NCBI GenBank assembly: GCA_020434375.1
Contig: JAGRAY010000010.1
Coordinates: forward strand, 1 to 22,737
Reading direction: 5' to 3'
DNA length: 22,737 nt
Source: Bdellovibrionales bacterium
Lineage (GTDB): Bacteria > Bdellovibrionota_G > JALEGL01 > JAGRAY01
Shown: piece by piece, positions 1 through 8,526 of the stretch
Layout of the letters: every line of letters begins with the position of its first letter
How positions within the stretch are numbered: the stretch's first letter is position 1
Position numbers and translations under genes: made by a program
The notes under the pieces: model-generated
What the model was told of the DNA's origin: nothing
The model's database searches: none
Seen by the model: only the letters and a program-made list of their open reading frames with translations

Positions 1-1
1 A

Positions 2-529
2 TCAAATATGGGCGCAAATTCAGGTTGCTCAGAATGGCAAACGTTTTGGAATCAGTGGGCATCTGTAAGTGCAAGTGCGCCTGGTGTTCAGCTCATCGGA
101 GGATCTACATCGAGTTATTCAACAAGTAACGATTGTACGAATCCAAAGATATTTCTTATTAATACCAGTGCGAGTACATTAAAAATTACGGGAAATACTT
201 ACATGTGTGGAATGTTTATCGTGGCGAGCGATACCACTATTCAAATGAGTGGAACCGTGAGTCTCGTAGGAATGATTTTGGCAATGGGCACAGGGTCGAA
301 TATTGCTTATACTGGAACGAGTGGAACATCTAACTTGGTCGGTAAAGTCATATTTAAGTCAAATGGTTCTGATTCTCAAAAGGAACTCTACGTCAAAGGA
401 AATGCCGATGTACATTTTAGTTCTGCAGGGGTTGGGTATGCACTGGATGCAATTAACAATGCAAATGCTGGAGGCGGAAGCGGAGGCTCAGGGTCGCTTA
501 TCACTAGCGCATGGGAGGAGACCTATTAA
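2..529 (+). CDS. PilX-like pilus accessory protein, C-terminal part (5' end outside window)
   Basis: The reading frame is open from the first bases of the window, so this is the C-terminal part of a longer protein. The ATG at position 8 is probably internal. The visible 175 or so residues are Ser/Thr/Gly/Asn rich and look like a beta-helical or beta-sandwich surface domain: short hydrophobic strands such as LKITGNTYMCGMFIVA and VSLVGMILAMG, then a Gly/Ser linker (GGGSGGSGS). The end, SAWEETY, recalls the Trp-Arg/Glu-Glu ending of many PilX-type minor pilin proteins. Two cysteines (in NDCTN and YMCGM) could pair. The next genes encode prepilin-like proteins, which fits a PilX or pilus-tip role. 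Family assignment is inference from pattern and neighbourhood; without the N-terminus the PilX-type transmembrane helix cannot be checked. Confidence 0.6.
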   Translation, partial: SNMGANSGCSEWQTFWNQWASVSASAPGVQLIGGSTSSYSTSNDCTNPKIFLINTSASTLKITGNTYMCGMFIVASDTTIQMSGTVSLVGMILAMGTGSNIAYTGTSGTSNLVGKVIFKSNGSDSQKELYVKGNADVHFSSAGVGYALDAINNANAGGGSGGSGSLITSAWEETY

Positions 530-543
530 ACAAGCATAGGTAA

Positions 544-573
544 TTGTTTATCTGAGTTTTTACGAGTTATAAT
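544..573 (+). promoter_or_regulatory. possible sigma-70-type promoter before the prepilin gene
   Basis: A perfect -10 hexamer TATAAT lies at 568-573, with TTGTTT at 544-549 (18-bp spacer) as a poor -35. It is in the 71-base gap after the PilX-like gene and would start transcription about 20 nt before the ATG at 601. It may only add an internal start to the operon. AT-rich spacers give such matches by chance. Confidence 0.3.
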
Positions 574-600
574 AGTTGCTCACTAAGCTTATTTAATAAA

Positions 601-1395
601 ATGACCAAATACGCACACTCAAAACAAGGTTTTACGATTTTAGAGATATTTGTAGGACTTCTTTTACTTCTTATTTTGGGATCGTCTTTTGCTTTTGTTC
701 GAAAGAAACATCAAAAACTACAAACTGAAAATCAATGTGAGAAAAATCGATGGGAGTGGAACACTTTTTTTGAGGATATTCAATTGCGCCTAAACCGTTG
801 GAAGATGTTTGCTCCTCAGTGCCTTAACTTTGAGTTTAGCCCGGCAATACTGACCGACAAAAGTATAACGGTTTTCGACTTAACATCATTTTCAAAAATA
901 GAAAAAAATTCACCTTTAAATAACGAGATTTACGTACTGCCAGGCCACCAGTTTGTTCTGGGAGAGAACCTGCTCATTTGCGGCCAAGGCGGCGTTCAAA
1001 AAGCTCAAATTCAAAGTATACAAGTAGGGCGATTGCATTCTCTAATCAGGTTAACAATGCCTGAGGATACACTTCCTTTATTCAAAGGGGATTTATTAGT
1101 CTCAACAAAGGCTAATCATTTTGAAGCACGGAAAGAAACCCCAGAGTTTCAATTTCTCTATCAGCAGTTAGGTGAAGATCAATTCAAGCCTCTCATTACA
1201 AATATCACAAGTGCAAACTTTTCTTTTGATCCTCTGTTTAAGAAATATCGTTTGACCATATCTAAAAAGCAATGCGTTTTGGAATCTGAGTTTTCAATTC
1301 AAGGAGGTTTGAAATCTGACGGTCGATGGCAGATCATCGGCAATGAACTTGTTTTTGAGCCATGGAAGTATGGCGATGAAAGAGGCGCCTCATGA
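601..1395 (+). CDS. type IV prepilin-like protein (PilW-like minor pilin)
   Basis: The first 30 residues form a class III (prepilin) signal. A short basic leader ends in Gly10, followed by FTILE with Glu at +5 of the mature chain, then a hydrophobic helix (about residues 15-33). Prepilin peptidase would cleave after Gly10 and N-methylate Phe. The remaining 230 residues carry a few cysteines (QCEKN, PQCLN, LICGQ, QCVLE), as in PilW/GspJ-like minor pilins, but I cannot name the subfamily. The position between a PilX-like and a PilV-like gene supports a minor pilin or pseudopilin that primes filament assembly in the inner membrane. There is no clear Shine-Dalgarno before the ATG; the leader length makes this the natural start. 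Its stop overlaps the next gene by 4 nt, so translation is probably coupled. Confidence 0.75.
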   Translation: MTKYAHSKQGFTILEIFVGLLLLLILGSSFAFVRKKHQKLQTENQCEKNRWEWNTFFEDIQLRLNRWKMFAPQCLNFEFSPAILTDKSITVFDLTSFSKIEKNSPLNNEIYVLPGHQFVLGENLLICGQGGVQKAQIQSIQVGRLHSLIRLTMPEDTLPLFKGDLLVSTKANHFEARKETPEFQFLYQQLGEDQFKPLITNITSANFSFDPLFKKYRLTISKKQCVLESEFSIQGGLKSDGRWQIIGNELVFEPWKYGDERGAS

Positions 1396-1814
1396 AAGAT
1401 ATTCCAGCACTCTTTATTTTCTTGGTTGTTTTTGTTGTAGGCTTTTTGGGTGTTTTTTTCTATTCGACCAATAAACCGGCATCAGTTATTCCGTCGCAAA
1501 ATATTTGGAATGCGATTGAGTTGGTTCAACAAAATATTCGAGACCGGTCTCTTGAAATCAATGAGGGCGAAAGTTTCGATCAAAAATTTCACGGTGTTTA
1601 TAGTATTTCAGTGAAACGACTTAATAATATATTATTTAAGGGCAGTGCATGGGCTCGTTACACGGCAAAAATCGATGCTCTTGTGCCTCTGCCGGCGGAA
1701 GCGTCTTTCGCGTCCGACGGACTACAGATCGGAGTGATTGATAAAAACCCTTTAGGCTATACGGGTGACGTTGGTTTGGTCGCCTTAATTAAACTTGGGA
1801 CACAACCCCAATAA
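1392..1814 (+). CDS. membrane-anchored hypothetical protein of the pilin operon
   Basis: A 140-residue protein that I do not recognise. It begins with one hydrophobic segment (about residues 5-24, PALFIFLVVFVVGFLGVFFY) with Lys/Asp before it, so it is probably a single-pass inner membrane protein or carries an uncleaved signal anchor. The rest is soluble, with several predicted strands and no cysteine. The start overlaps the prepilin gene in an ATGA arrangement and has an AGAGG ribosome site 6 nt upstream (1381-1385). No prepilin cleavage motif is present. In minor-pilin operons such small proteins often act in assembly, but nothing in the sequence shows this; the role is open. Confidence 0.65.
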   Translation: MKDIPALFIFLVVFVVGFLGVFFYSTNKPASVIPSQNIWNAIELVQQNIRDRSLEINEGESFDQKFHGVYSISVKRLNNILFKGSAWARYTAKIDALVPLPAEASFASDGLQIGVIDKNPLGYTGDVGLVALIKLGTQPQ

Positions 1815-1830
1815 ATGTGAGGAAGATAAT

Positions 1831-2352
1831 ATGATATGGCGTAGACGAAAAAGCTTGGTGAATCCTAAACAGCAAATTTGGTTTGGCCTCGAGCTGGTTG
1901 TGGTGGCCATCGGGTTCAATCTGATTTGTTTCTTTTTTTTGTTCTTGTCGCCAATTAGTGATCTCTTTGGCCCCAGCAATGATGAATTGCTAACAGCGTT
2001 GCTAAATACCATTTATCTCAAGTGGCCTCTCGTTATTATCTCTATGATTGTTCTTTTGTTAATTGGCATTTTGATGAGTCATCGACTTTATGGCCCTCTT
2101 TATGGCATTCATAGTGTTTTAGATAAATGGTTGACGGGAGATAAATCTGCAAGGTTACGCATTCGTAAATTTGATTATCTATTGCCTCTGATGAAACCTT
2201 TCAATGCAGTTTTGGACAAACTAGAAAAAGAGCAGCAAAAAGCTTCTGATTTGGCTAAAGCAGCAATTAAACAAAATACAGGAAGTGATTTAGAACAAAA
2301 AGCAAAAGATTACCTGGCAAACATTGAGGCTCGAGATGAAGCAGAACAATAG
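1831..2352 (+). CDS. two-helix membrane protein with a HAMP-like domain
   Basis: A 173-residue protein with two transmembrane helices (about residues 18-40 and 65-83), only a short periplasmic loop, and a cytoplasmic HAMP-like stretch (about 84-132). The latter has SHRLYGPLYGI, then LTGDKSARLRIRKFD and FNAVLDKLE, followed by a charged coiled-coil tail. No kinase, cyclase or methyl-accepting domain follows. The N-terminus LVNPKQQ matches the LVRPKMQ of the HAMP protein at the far end of the window, so they belong to one family. HAMP domains pass conformational signals between membrane helices and cytoplasmic partners. I chose ATG 1831, with GAGGA at 1819-1823, over the in-frame start at 1795 inside the previous gene. 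Its location between two prepilin genes suggests a link with filament assembly or sensing (inference). Confidence 0.65.
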   Translation: MIWRRRKSLVNPKQQIWFGLELVVVAIGFNLICFFFLFLSPISDLFGPSNDELLTALLNTIYLKWPLVIISMIVLLLIGILMSHRLYGPLYGIHSVLDKWLTGDKSARLRIRKFDYLLPLMKPFNAVLDKLEKEQQKASDLAKAAIKQNTGSDLEQKAKDYLANIEARDEAEQ

Positions 2353-2884
2353 TCACGGATTTTCTTTATTAGAGATGATGATTGGAATGGTACTCATTCT
2401 AATTTCTGTGATGGGTTTTGCCTCGATGATTGCCATGCAAGCTCAAGGAAATAAAGTGGCACGAGGTACAGATGAAGCGGCAACCCTTGCCCAAGCCTCA
2501 GTTGAATCTTTGAGCAATGTACAATTTTCGGTTCTTGGAACCGATGTGGCTTCGCCTTGTTTGAACGGTCTTACGCCCGGCCAAGTGTGTAATGAGGGTC
2601 CGCTTAATCGCCTAGGGACTACAACTGGAGACCCACCTTTTTTATATCATCGAAACATCGTCATTTGTGATAACACAACGTCTTCAGTGCTTGCAGGGAG
2701 CTCTCCTCAATACTGTGGAAATGCACTCACTGGTATTAATCGACCAGAGCAATTGGCCTGCAGCACACTGACTTTAACTTCACGAGAAAAAATGATTCGT
2801 GTGCTCGTTTCTTGGAACGACAAGTATGGTCGATGTCATCACGTTCATACCGACTCTATGTCTTTTGATTGGAGTGGATCGTAG
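2336..2884 (+). CDS. type IV prepilin-like protein (PilV-like minor pilin)
   Basis: The N-terminus is a clear prepilin signal: a seven-residue leader plus Gly8, then FSLLEMM with Glu at +5, and a hydrophobic helix to about residue 30 that ends in ASMIAMQAQ. The body (182 residues in all) has several cysteines (SPCLNG, QVCNE, VICDN, QYCGN, LACST, GRCHH), as in PilV/GspI-type minor pilins with disulphide-stabilised globular domains. An in-frame TTG at 2324 exists, but ATG 2336 has GAGG at 2326-2329 with 6-nt spacing and gives a normal leader length. The start overlaps the HAMP gene by 17 nt, so the two are translated from one transcript. The likely role is a minor pilin or pseudopilin in the inner membrane initiation complex. 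Confidence 0.75.
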   Translation: MKQNNSHGFSLLEMMIGMVLILISVMGFASMIAMQAQGNKVARGTDEAATLAQASVESLSNVQFSVLGTDVASPCLNGLTPGQVCNEGPLNRLGTTTGDPPFLYHRNIVICDNTTSSVLAGSSPQYCGNALTGINRPEQLACSTLTLTSREKMIRVLVSWNDKYGRCHHVHTDSMSFDWSGS

Positions 2885-2909
2885 GAGTTTTTAAGATCGT
2901 GTCGAAGTT

Positions 2910-4607
2910 ATGAAAATCCCTCGAGAGTGGTTCAAAAAGAACTTTCTTAGAGATCAATTCAAGAGATACTTACCCTATCTAGGCTTTTCGCTCGTTTTTA
3001 TTCTTTCTTTGGTAGCACTTTTTAACCCCTATTACTTCGATGATTTTATTATCATTCGAGACAACGCTTGGCTTTATGAGTTCAATCCATTTCGTTGGTT
3101 TCATAGTTTTTACTTAGATTCTTACCAACTGTTTCCAGGCTATCGTCCGTTTCTAATGGTCAGCTTTTGGTTAAATCAGTTATTCTTTGGATCTCATATT
3201 GCCATTTTTAGACTAGGAAATATTCTTATTCATGTTTTTAATGGAGTTCTGGCTTATCGATTGCTGAGACGCATTTTGAGCCAACATTTCTCTCGCGAAA
3301 TCATTTTGGGAATGGTTCTTTTGTTTTTGCTTCATCCCGTTCAATCGTTAGCAATTAATTTCATCTGGAAAAGAAGTACGCTTCTTGAAACTTTTTTCAT
3401 CTTGTTGGGATTAAATCTTCATCTGGAATTGGTTTCCAGAGGGCAGTCTCTTAAACGCATTTTGGTCACACATTTGACCTTGTTTGTGCTGATGCTCGGA
3501 ATCAAAGAATCAGGCATATTGTATCCGCTGTGGATTTATGCCTTTCATATGTTTTTTTTGCCGGGCAAAAATCAGCCAATAAAACTCTATGTGGTTATGG
3601 GAATAGTCGCAACTTTGTTTTATGGGTTTCGTGTCATCTATATGAACAACCAGTTGACAGCGATGAGAACAACCATACCCGACTGGCGATCTGTAGGTTC
3701 GATGGATTATCTTTTGTGGAGTGTAAACGAAGTGCCAAAAATGATTTTGGGGATGGTTTTTCCTAATCCATTGATTATTAGTGATCCTTTGTTTGAGCCC
3801 GCCAGCGTACCTCTGGCTTTTTTGATTTTTATTCCTTCGGTGCTCTTACTTTTGGTCACTCTCAAGAGTCGATTTTATCACAAGCCGCATATCGTATTTG
3901 CTGTCCTTTTGATTATTTTAAGTTTTGTTCCAAGTAATACGATTGTGCCACTTTATTTTGTGAGCGACCAAATTCGGCTATATTTGCCCATCCTGGGATT
4001 TTCTATTCTTTTGGGTTCACTCCTCTCGTCCAGGGTAGTTTCTCGAGTGATTCCTTCAAGTGTGATGATAGTTGGCTTTGTGTTTCTTTATGCGATTCAA
4101 TTTGTTAGTCAGAACCGTCGCTATCATTATCCGCAGTTGATATGGCAAGATGTTGTTTATAGTTATCCGGAGAGCGGGCTAGCTTGGGGTGAATTGGGAG
4201 GCGTTTTGCAAGCACAAAAGAGGTTTGGAGAGGCCGGTCTGGCCTTTTTTCTGGCCGCAAAATACGAAAAGACGAAGCCGGGTTATACGATTAGAGCCAT
4301 CGATAATATGATTAAATCCAATACAAGTGATGGAGTCATTGAAGATTTATTGGATGATTTAACACTAGAGCATCTGGGAGTGGCAGATGTGGTCAATTTG
4401 GCAACCGTTTACGTGCAGCTTGATGATTTTCAAAGAGCAGAAAACCTTTTATTTTATGCCATTGAAGTCAATCCAGATTTTTCTCCAGCCTACCAACGCC
4501 TGGGTATTTTATATGAGATCATGGGACAACCTGAAAAAGCTAAAACATTTTACGAAAAAGCCATTGAAAGAAATCCTTCTGACGAGACTTCAAAGCAGCG
4601 GCTATGA
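2910..4607 (+). CDS. TMTC-like GT-C membrane glycosyltransferase with C-terminal TPRs (putative)
   Basis: A 565-residue protein with about ten hydrophobic segments in the first 410 residues, then soluble tetratricopeptide-like repeats (about 421-455, 493-526 and 527-560; the last, AYQRLGILYEIMGQPEKAKT, is typical). The N-terminal half follows the TMTC/bacterial GT-C pattern: an acidic first-loop motif YYFDDF, then DNAWL, GYRPFLMVSFWLNQLFFG, GNILIHVFNG, LLFLLHP and later GIKESGILYP. Animal TMTC proteins are ER O-mannosyltransferases using a dolichol-linked donor. By analogy this protein may move a polyprenyl-linked sugar onto a periplasmic acceptor. It follows the prepilin genes by 25 nt, so a pilin or another exported filament protein is a sensible acceptor (inference). 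There is no good ribosome site at the start; GGAG at 2884-2887 is rather far. Confidence 0.65.
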   Translation: MKIPREWFKKNFLRDQFKRYLPYLGFSLVFILSLVALFNPYYFDDFIIIRDNAWLYEFNPFRWFHSFYLDSYQLFPGYRPFLMVSFWLNQLFFGSHIAIFRLGNILIHVFNGVLAYRLLRRILSQHFSREIILGMVLLFLLHPVQSLAINFIWKRSTLLETFFILLGLNLHLELVSRGQSLKRILVTHLTLFVLMLGIKESGILYPLWIYAFHMFFLPGKNQPIKLYVVMGIVATLFYGFRVIYMNNQLTAMRTTIPDWRSVGSMDYLLWSVNEVPKMILGMVFPNPLIISDPLFEPASVPLAFLIFIPSVLLLLVTLKSRFYHKPHIVFAVLLIILSFVPSNTIVPLYFVSDQIRLYLPILGFSILLGSLLSSRVVSRVIPSSVMIVGFVFLYAIQFVSQNRRYHYPQLIWQDVVYSYPESGLAWGELGGVLQAQKRFGEAGLAFFLAAKYEKTKPGYTIRAIDNMIKSNTSDGVIEDLLDDLTLEHLGVADVVNLATVYVQLDDFQRAENLLFYAIEVNPDFSPAYQRLGILYEIMGQPEKAKTFYEKAIERNPSDETSKQRL

Positions 4608-4711
4608 AATATTTTCCCTCGAGTGTGAAAAAAATAGCGTGTTTTGATTCACATTTTTGTATAGCAAACTTTTAAGTTCCTAAAATAAAACATCATTTCA
4701 TTTTTTTTCGT

Positions 4712-4728
4712 TTGGCAAACACCTTGCA
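4712..4728 (+). promoter_or_regulatory. sigma-54 (RpoN) promoter
   Basis: TTGGCA (4712-4717), six bases, TTGCA (4724-4728). This matches the -24/-12 consensus TTGGCA-N6-TTGCA at every conserved base, with the required 10-bp GG-to-GC spacing. Transcription would start near 4739, just ahead of the GAGG ribosome site at 4745-4748 and the TTG start at 4756. The upstream region (4640-4711) is very AT-rich with A and T tracts. Sigma-54 promoters need an enhancer-binding activator; none is encoded here and I see no obvious activator site. Confidence 0.7.
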
Positions 4729-4755
4729 GTACATACGGGGCGTAGAGGTACTATT

Positions 4756-5340
<585 letters not shown>

Positions 5341-5380
5341 GTTGGCTGCAAGACGTCTTCTCTTAATTCTGAACTAATTC

Positions 5381-5409
5381 TTGATTTTCATAGATCATTA
5401 GGTTAATAA
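5381..5409 (+). promoter_or_regulatory. possible sigma-70-type promoter for rplC
   Basis: TTGATT (5381-5386), a 17-bp spacer and TAATAA (5404-5409) lie in the 94-base gap between the poly-Asp lipoprotein gene and rplC. The match is moderate (4/6 and 3/6), but the spacing is ideal and a housekeeping promoter is expected, since the upstream gene has a sigma-54 promoter. Confidence 0.35.
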
Positions 5410-5434
5410 TGGCGCCTTTCTAAGCGGAGGCATT

Positions 5435-6088
5435 ATGTCATTGGGACTACTAGGTAAAAAATTGGGTATGACCCAGGTGAACGAAGGCGAAAGCCGCGTG
5501 GCTGTTACGATTGTTGAAGCTGGTCCCTGCGTGGTCATTCAAAAAAAGACCCTTGAAAAAGATGGTTACATTGCCCTAAAGGTCGGCTTCGGTGACAAAA
5601 AAGCTAAAAATATGCCAAAAGCTCAACGTGTGATCTTTGAAAACATAAAAATGACACCTAAGCGCTGGATTCGGGAATTTCGTGTGACGGAAGAGATCTT
5701 AGCTAAGTACGAAGTTGGGCAAGAGATTAAGCTTTCAGATGTGTTTCAAGAAAACCAAATCATTGATGTGGTCGGAACTACCAAAGGGCGTGGATTTACA
5801 GGCGTTTTAGCCCGATGGAATATGAAGGGCAATCGCAGAACCCACGGTGCCCATGAGTTTTTTCGGCACGGTGGATCCATCGGATGTAGGACTTTCCCGG
5901 GGCATGTGCATAAAAACAAACACATGGCTGGGCATTATGGTGTTGAACGTGTGACGGTTCCAAATTTAAGAATCGTCAAAATTCTCGAAGACAAGGGATG
6001 TCTGTTGATTTCAGGCTCTGTGCCTGGTGCAGGTGAAGGGTTTTTGGAACTAAAACCCTCAAAACGCTATCATCTCAAAGCCGCGTAA
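5435..6088 (+). CDS. rplC: 50S ribosomal protein L3
   Basis: A full-length L3 (217 residues; the family is usually 205-220). It starts with LGLLGKKLGMTQV, then VTIVEAGPCVVIQKKT, the central VVGTTKGRGFTGVLARW, and the long loop THGAHEFFRHGGSIG...FPGHVHKNKHMAGHYG, followed by ERVTVPNL. L3 is one of the first proteins to bind 23S rRNA, and its loop reaches toward the peptidyl transferase centre. GGAGG (5426-5430) lies 4 nt before the ATG. The loop Gln that PrmB methylates in E. coli L3 is not present here (SIGCRTFPG instead of SIGQNQTPG). Unusually, no S10-operon gene (rpsJ, rplD, rplW) is adjacent: a lipoprotein gene precedes it and an OmpA gene follows. It is either a relocated rplC or a second copy. 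Confidence 0.95.
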   Translation: MSLGLLGKKLGMTQVNEGESRVAVTIVEAGPCVVIQKKTLEKDGYIALKVGFGDKKAKNMPKAQRVIFENIKMTPKRWIREFRVTEEILAKYEVGQEIKLSDVFQENQIIDVVGTTKGRGFTGVLARWNMKGNRRTHGAHEFFRHGGSIGCRTFPGHVHKNKHMAGHYGVERVTVPNLRIVKILEDKGCLLISGSVPGAGEGFLELKPSKRYHLKAA

Positions 6089-6193
6089 CTCAAAGTTATA
6101 GAAGTAGACGGCTAAGAATCGGCTGCTCTATATAAAGTATAAAGTCTCGTTTTCTTGCTTCAGAAGTCGGGTGGCATTAGACTTTCTGAAAGC

Positions 6194-8026
6194 ATGCACA
6201 AACATCGATTTATCTTTTTCATTTTAGCTATTTGTAATTTTTGGATTTTTGGCCTAGCGAAGGCTCAGGAAGCCATGACTGTTGGAGAAAAAGAGTCTCA
6301 GGTTGCTTTCCACTCTCATGGGCCTCTGGGTCTATTTAGTCTTTTTTCTGCTGAGCGCGTTGCCAGTGGGCCTTTCTCAATTGGTGTAGCCCTTTATGCG
6401 GATTATTTCTTTCTTAATGATTTTCCAGTGAACGGAACGGATTCTGAGAGAGCTGTGGGACGGGCATCGTTGAATTGGACACCGAAGCAAAATTTGGAAT
6501 TCTTTTTTAGTGGATGGGCTCTGTCTTCAAACCAAAGTGACGCTACGAGTTTGATTCAGCAAGTTGGTAATATTAATTTTGGATTTAAATGGGCCGAAGA
6601 CCTAAGTGGTACCTGGTCGGCTGGCGTTCTTTATGAAGGAGATCTACGAAGACCCCTCTATGATCGGGGATTAACTAACTATCCTTTGAGCCACACAGGT
6701 TTTATCGTGACAACCTTGAGATTTACTCCCATTAAACTCCATGCAAATCTGGGATTCAGATTAGATGATACCCAAGACTATGCCCATCCTGCTTTAACCG
6801 AAAAGGATGCCATTTTATTGGAAGCTTTGGGAGAAAATGCCATCGTGGGTGGTGTGGGTATGGAAGTTTTACTTAAACGCGTTAATTTGAGCGTGGAATA
6901 CTCGACTGAACAAACTATCCAAACGGCTAATATCGATTATTTGGATCACCCTCAACGTGTTACCCTGGGCTTTCGATATTTTCCACATGCCTATCCAAAG
7001 CTTTCCTTTGGTTTCGCGGCGGATATTGGCATGTTTGCGACGCGAAACGCGACGCGTATTTATAAAGAACCGAAGTACGCATTTCAAGCGGGCATTACCT
7101 ATTATACAGGAAGAGGACCTCAAGAAGTTGTGGTTCCGGAATCGACGTCTAAACTAGAAAACACGATTGTGATTGGAAAAGTGCTCGATGCTAAAACTGA
7201 AAAGCCCATTGGTCATGCTCAAATCAATTTTTGCAACTCATCGGTAAGCCCTATTTTAAGCGATCCTGATACGGGCCTGTTTAAATCCTATCCTCTGCGG
7301 AAAGGAGATTGCCTGGTGAAGGTGGCACATCCTGACTATGACGAACTCGAAATGACTTTATCATTAGATGGGCCTGAGCTTGTTCAAGACTTTAAATTGG
7401 TTCGGCAATCGGCCCCACAGGGTTTTTTGTCGTTGTCTATTAAAGATACTGAAGGTCAGGGCATCATGGCCGACATTGCCTTTCCTCAAATTCCTTCTGC
7501 TCAAACCGTAAAGACAAATTTGCAGGGGAACATTCGTATGAGACTACCAGAGGGAAAATACCTGGTTGAAGTGAGAGCCGAAGGAAAGCGATCGGAACAA
7601 AAGATCTTTGAAATCATAGCAAATAGTGACGTTGAGGGGGAATATATTCTTGCCGATGGGTCTGCAAGACTAGATAACGAAAAAATCGTTATCACAAGAC
7701 AAGTTCAATTTGCACCTGGAAAAGCAAATATTCGAGAAGAATCTGAGGTGACGCTCGACGATGTTGCAAATATTTTGCAAGAACACACCGAAATCAAAAA
7801 ACTAGAAGTTGGTGGACACACGGATGCCACCGGTTCGGCAGTACTGAACAAGCGATTATCTCAGCGAAGAGCACAGGCCGTTGTAAACTACTTGGTTGGT
7901 AAAGGAATTTCACGAGGCCGACTTGTTGCGATTGGTTTTGGTCAAGATAAGCCTATTGCAAGCAATGCAACACCTGAGGGTCGATATGCGAATCGCCGTG
8001 TCGAGTTTCGAGTGATTTCGCGTTAG
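6194..8026 (+). CDS. OmpA-family outer membrane protein with carboxypeptidase-regulatory-like domain
   Basis: A 610-residue exported protein. Its signal peptide has a basic start, a hydrophobic core FIFFILAICNFWIFG, and a likely cut after AKA before QEA. Residues about 30-320 alternate in short aromatic-rich strands (NLEFFFSGWAL, RVTLGFRYFPH), as expected of a beta-barrel. Residues about 322-405 (VIGKVLDAKTEKPIGHAQINF) resemble a carboxypeptidase regulatory-like/TonB-receptor 'Cna-like' fold, and about 409-475 resemble a second such fold. Residues about 496-608 are a classic OmpA C-terminal domain (FAPGKANI, GGHTDATGS, LSQRRAQAVVNYL, GFGQDKPIASN, ANRRVEFRV) that binds peptidoglycan. It therefore probably tethers the outer membrane to the wall. 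I chose ATG 6194 over the upstream TTG 6155 because it gives a proper signal peptide. The ribosome site is weak. Confidence 0.85.
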   Translation: MHKHRFIFFILAICNFWIFGLAKAQEAMTVGEKESQVAFHSHGPLGLFSLFSAERVASGPFSIGVALYADYFFLNDFPVNGTDSERAVGRASLNWTPKQNLEFFFSGWALSSNQSDATSLIQQVGNINFGFKWAEDLSGTWSAGVLYEGDLRRPLYDRGLTNYPLSHTGFIVTTLRFTPIKLHANLGFRLDDTQDYAHPALTEKDAILLEALGENAIVGGVGMEVLLKRVNLSVEYSTEQTIQTANIDYLDHPQRVTLGFRYFPHAYPKLSFGFAADIGMFATRNATRIYKEPKYAFQAGITYYTGRGPQEVVVPESTSKLENTIVIGKVLDAKTEKPIGHAQINFCNSSVSPILSDPDTGLFKSYPLRKGDCLVKVAHPDYDELEMTLSLDGPELVQDFKLVRQSAPQGFLSLSIKDTEGQGIMADIAFPQIPSAQTVKTNLQGNIRMRLPEGKYLVEVRAEGKRSEQKIFEIIANSDVEGEYILADGSARLDNEKIVITRQVQFAPGKANIREESEVTLDDVANILQEHTEIKKLEVGGHTDATGSAVLNKRLSQRRAQAVVNYLVGKGISRGRLVAIGFGQDKPIASNATPEGRYANRRVEFRVISR

Positions 8027-8089
8027 AGGAAGAGCTCAGTATGAGCGATTTTGCCATGATTTTGAGCTAATTTGGGCCGTTTTTGCTTG

Positions 8090-8106
8090 TTTTTTGATAA
8101 AAATAG
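8090..8106 (+). repeat. AT-rich repeat copy 1 (TTTTTTGATAAAAATAG)
   Basis: TTTTTTGATAAAAATAG upstream of the metallopeptidase gene. It is nearly identical to 8531-8547 downstream of the same gene (TTTTTCGATAAAAATAG, one base shorter and with one change). Short and AT-rich, so chance is not excluded. Confidence 0.4.
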
Positions 8107-8179
8107 CCTGTTTTTGAGTTTTTATAAATTTCCCGCGTAAAGGGATTGCAATTTTAAAAAATCTCTATAAAGAGAGCTC

Positions 8180-8494
8180 ATGAGTGAGTCGCAGTTATTA
8201 TCACGCATCAGAAAAGACGCCCGAAGAATCGCAAAACGTTTTAATTTAAGGTACTTAGAGATCGCACCAGAGGGGCCAAGAGCAAAGCGATTTGGAAGCT
8301 GTGACAGCACTAAAACCATTCGAATTCGCCTCCAAAATCTTCGAGACGGAGCTTTTTTGAGTTATCCCCACTTAGTTCATACGCTTTGTCATGAAATGGC
8401 TCATTTAAAACATATGAATCACGGTAGACATTTCAAAGACTTAAACACGGAAATTCTAAGTTGGGCTCGGGAGCGAGGTATATATTGTCGCTAA
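8180..8494 (+). CDS. small zinc metallopeptidase, YgjP/WLM-like
   Basis: A compact 104-residue protein. It has the zincin signature HTLCHEMAHLKHMNHGRHF (about residues 67-85), i.e. HExxH followed by a third potential ligand, His80 or His84. It is preceded by a basic strand region (GSCDSTKTIRIRLQNLRDG) like that before the HExxH of YgjP-like (DUF45) and WLM/SprT-type metallopeptidases. Such domains act in the cytoplasm, some on DNA-protein crosslinks, but substrates of small stand-alone versions are not established. The ATG follows an AGAGAG-like ribosome site. It is shorter than E. coli YgjP or SprT (about 165 residues), so this is a minimal core. Family level is confident; subfamily is not. 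Confidence 0.7.
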   Translation: MSESQLLSRIRKDARRIAKRFNLRYLEIAPEGPRAKRFGSCDSTKTIRIRLQNLRDGAFLSYPHLVHTLCHEMAHLKHMNHGRHFKDLNTEILSWARERGIYCR

Positions 8495-8526
8495 CCGTGT
8501 CAGGGGCTTAAACGTGGGGAAGTAAA

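Noticed and set aside
4620..4660. GTGAA ... TTCAC inverted repeat followed by Ts after the glycosyltransferase gene
   Set aside because: Five-base stem with an 18-base loop is too weak to be a terminator.
5351..5360. Palindrome AAGACGTCTT after the poly-Asp gene
   Set aside because: A 10-base loop-less palindrome with no U-tract; expected by chance at this length and no partner site seen.
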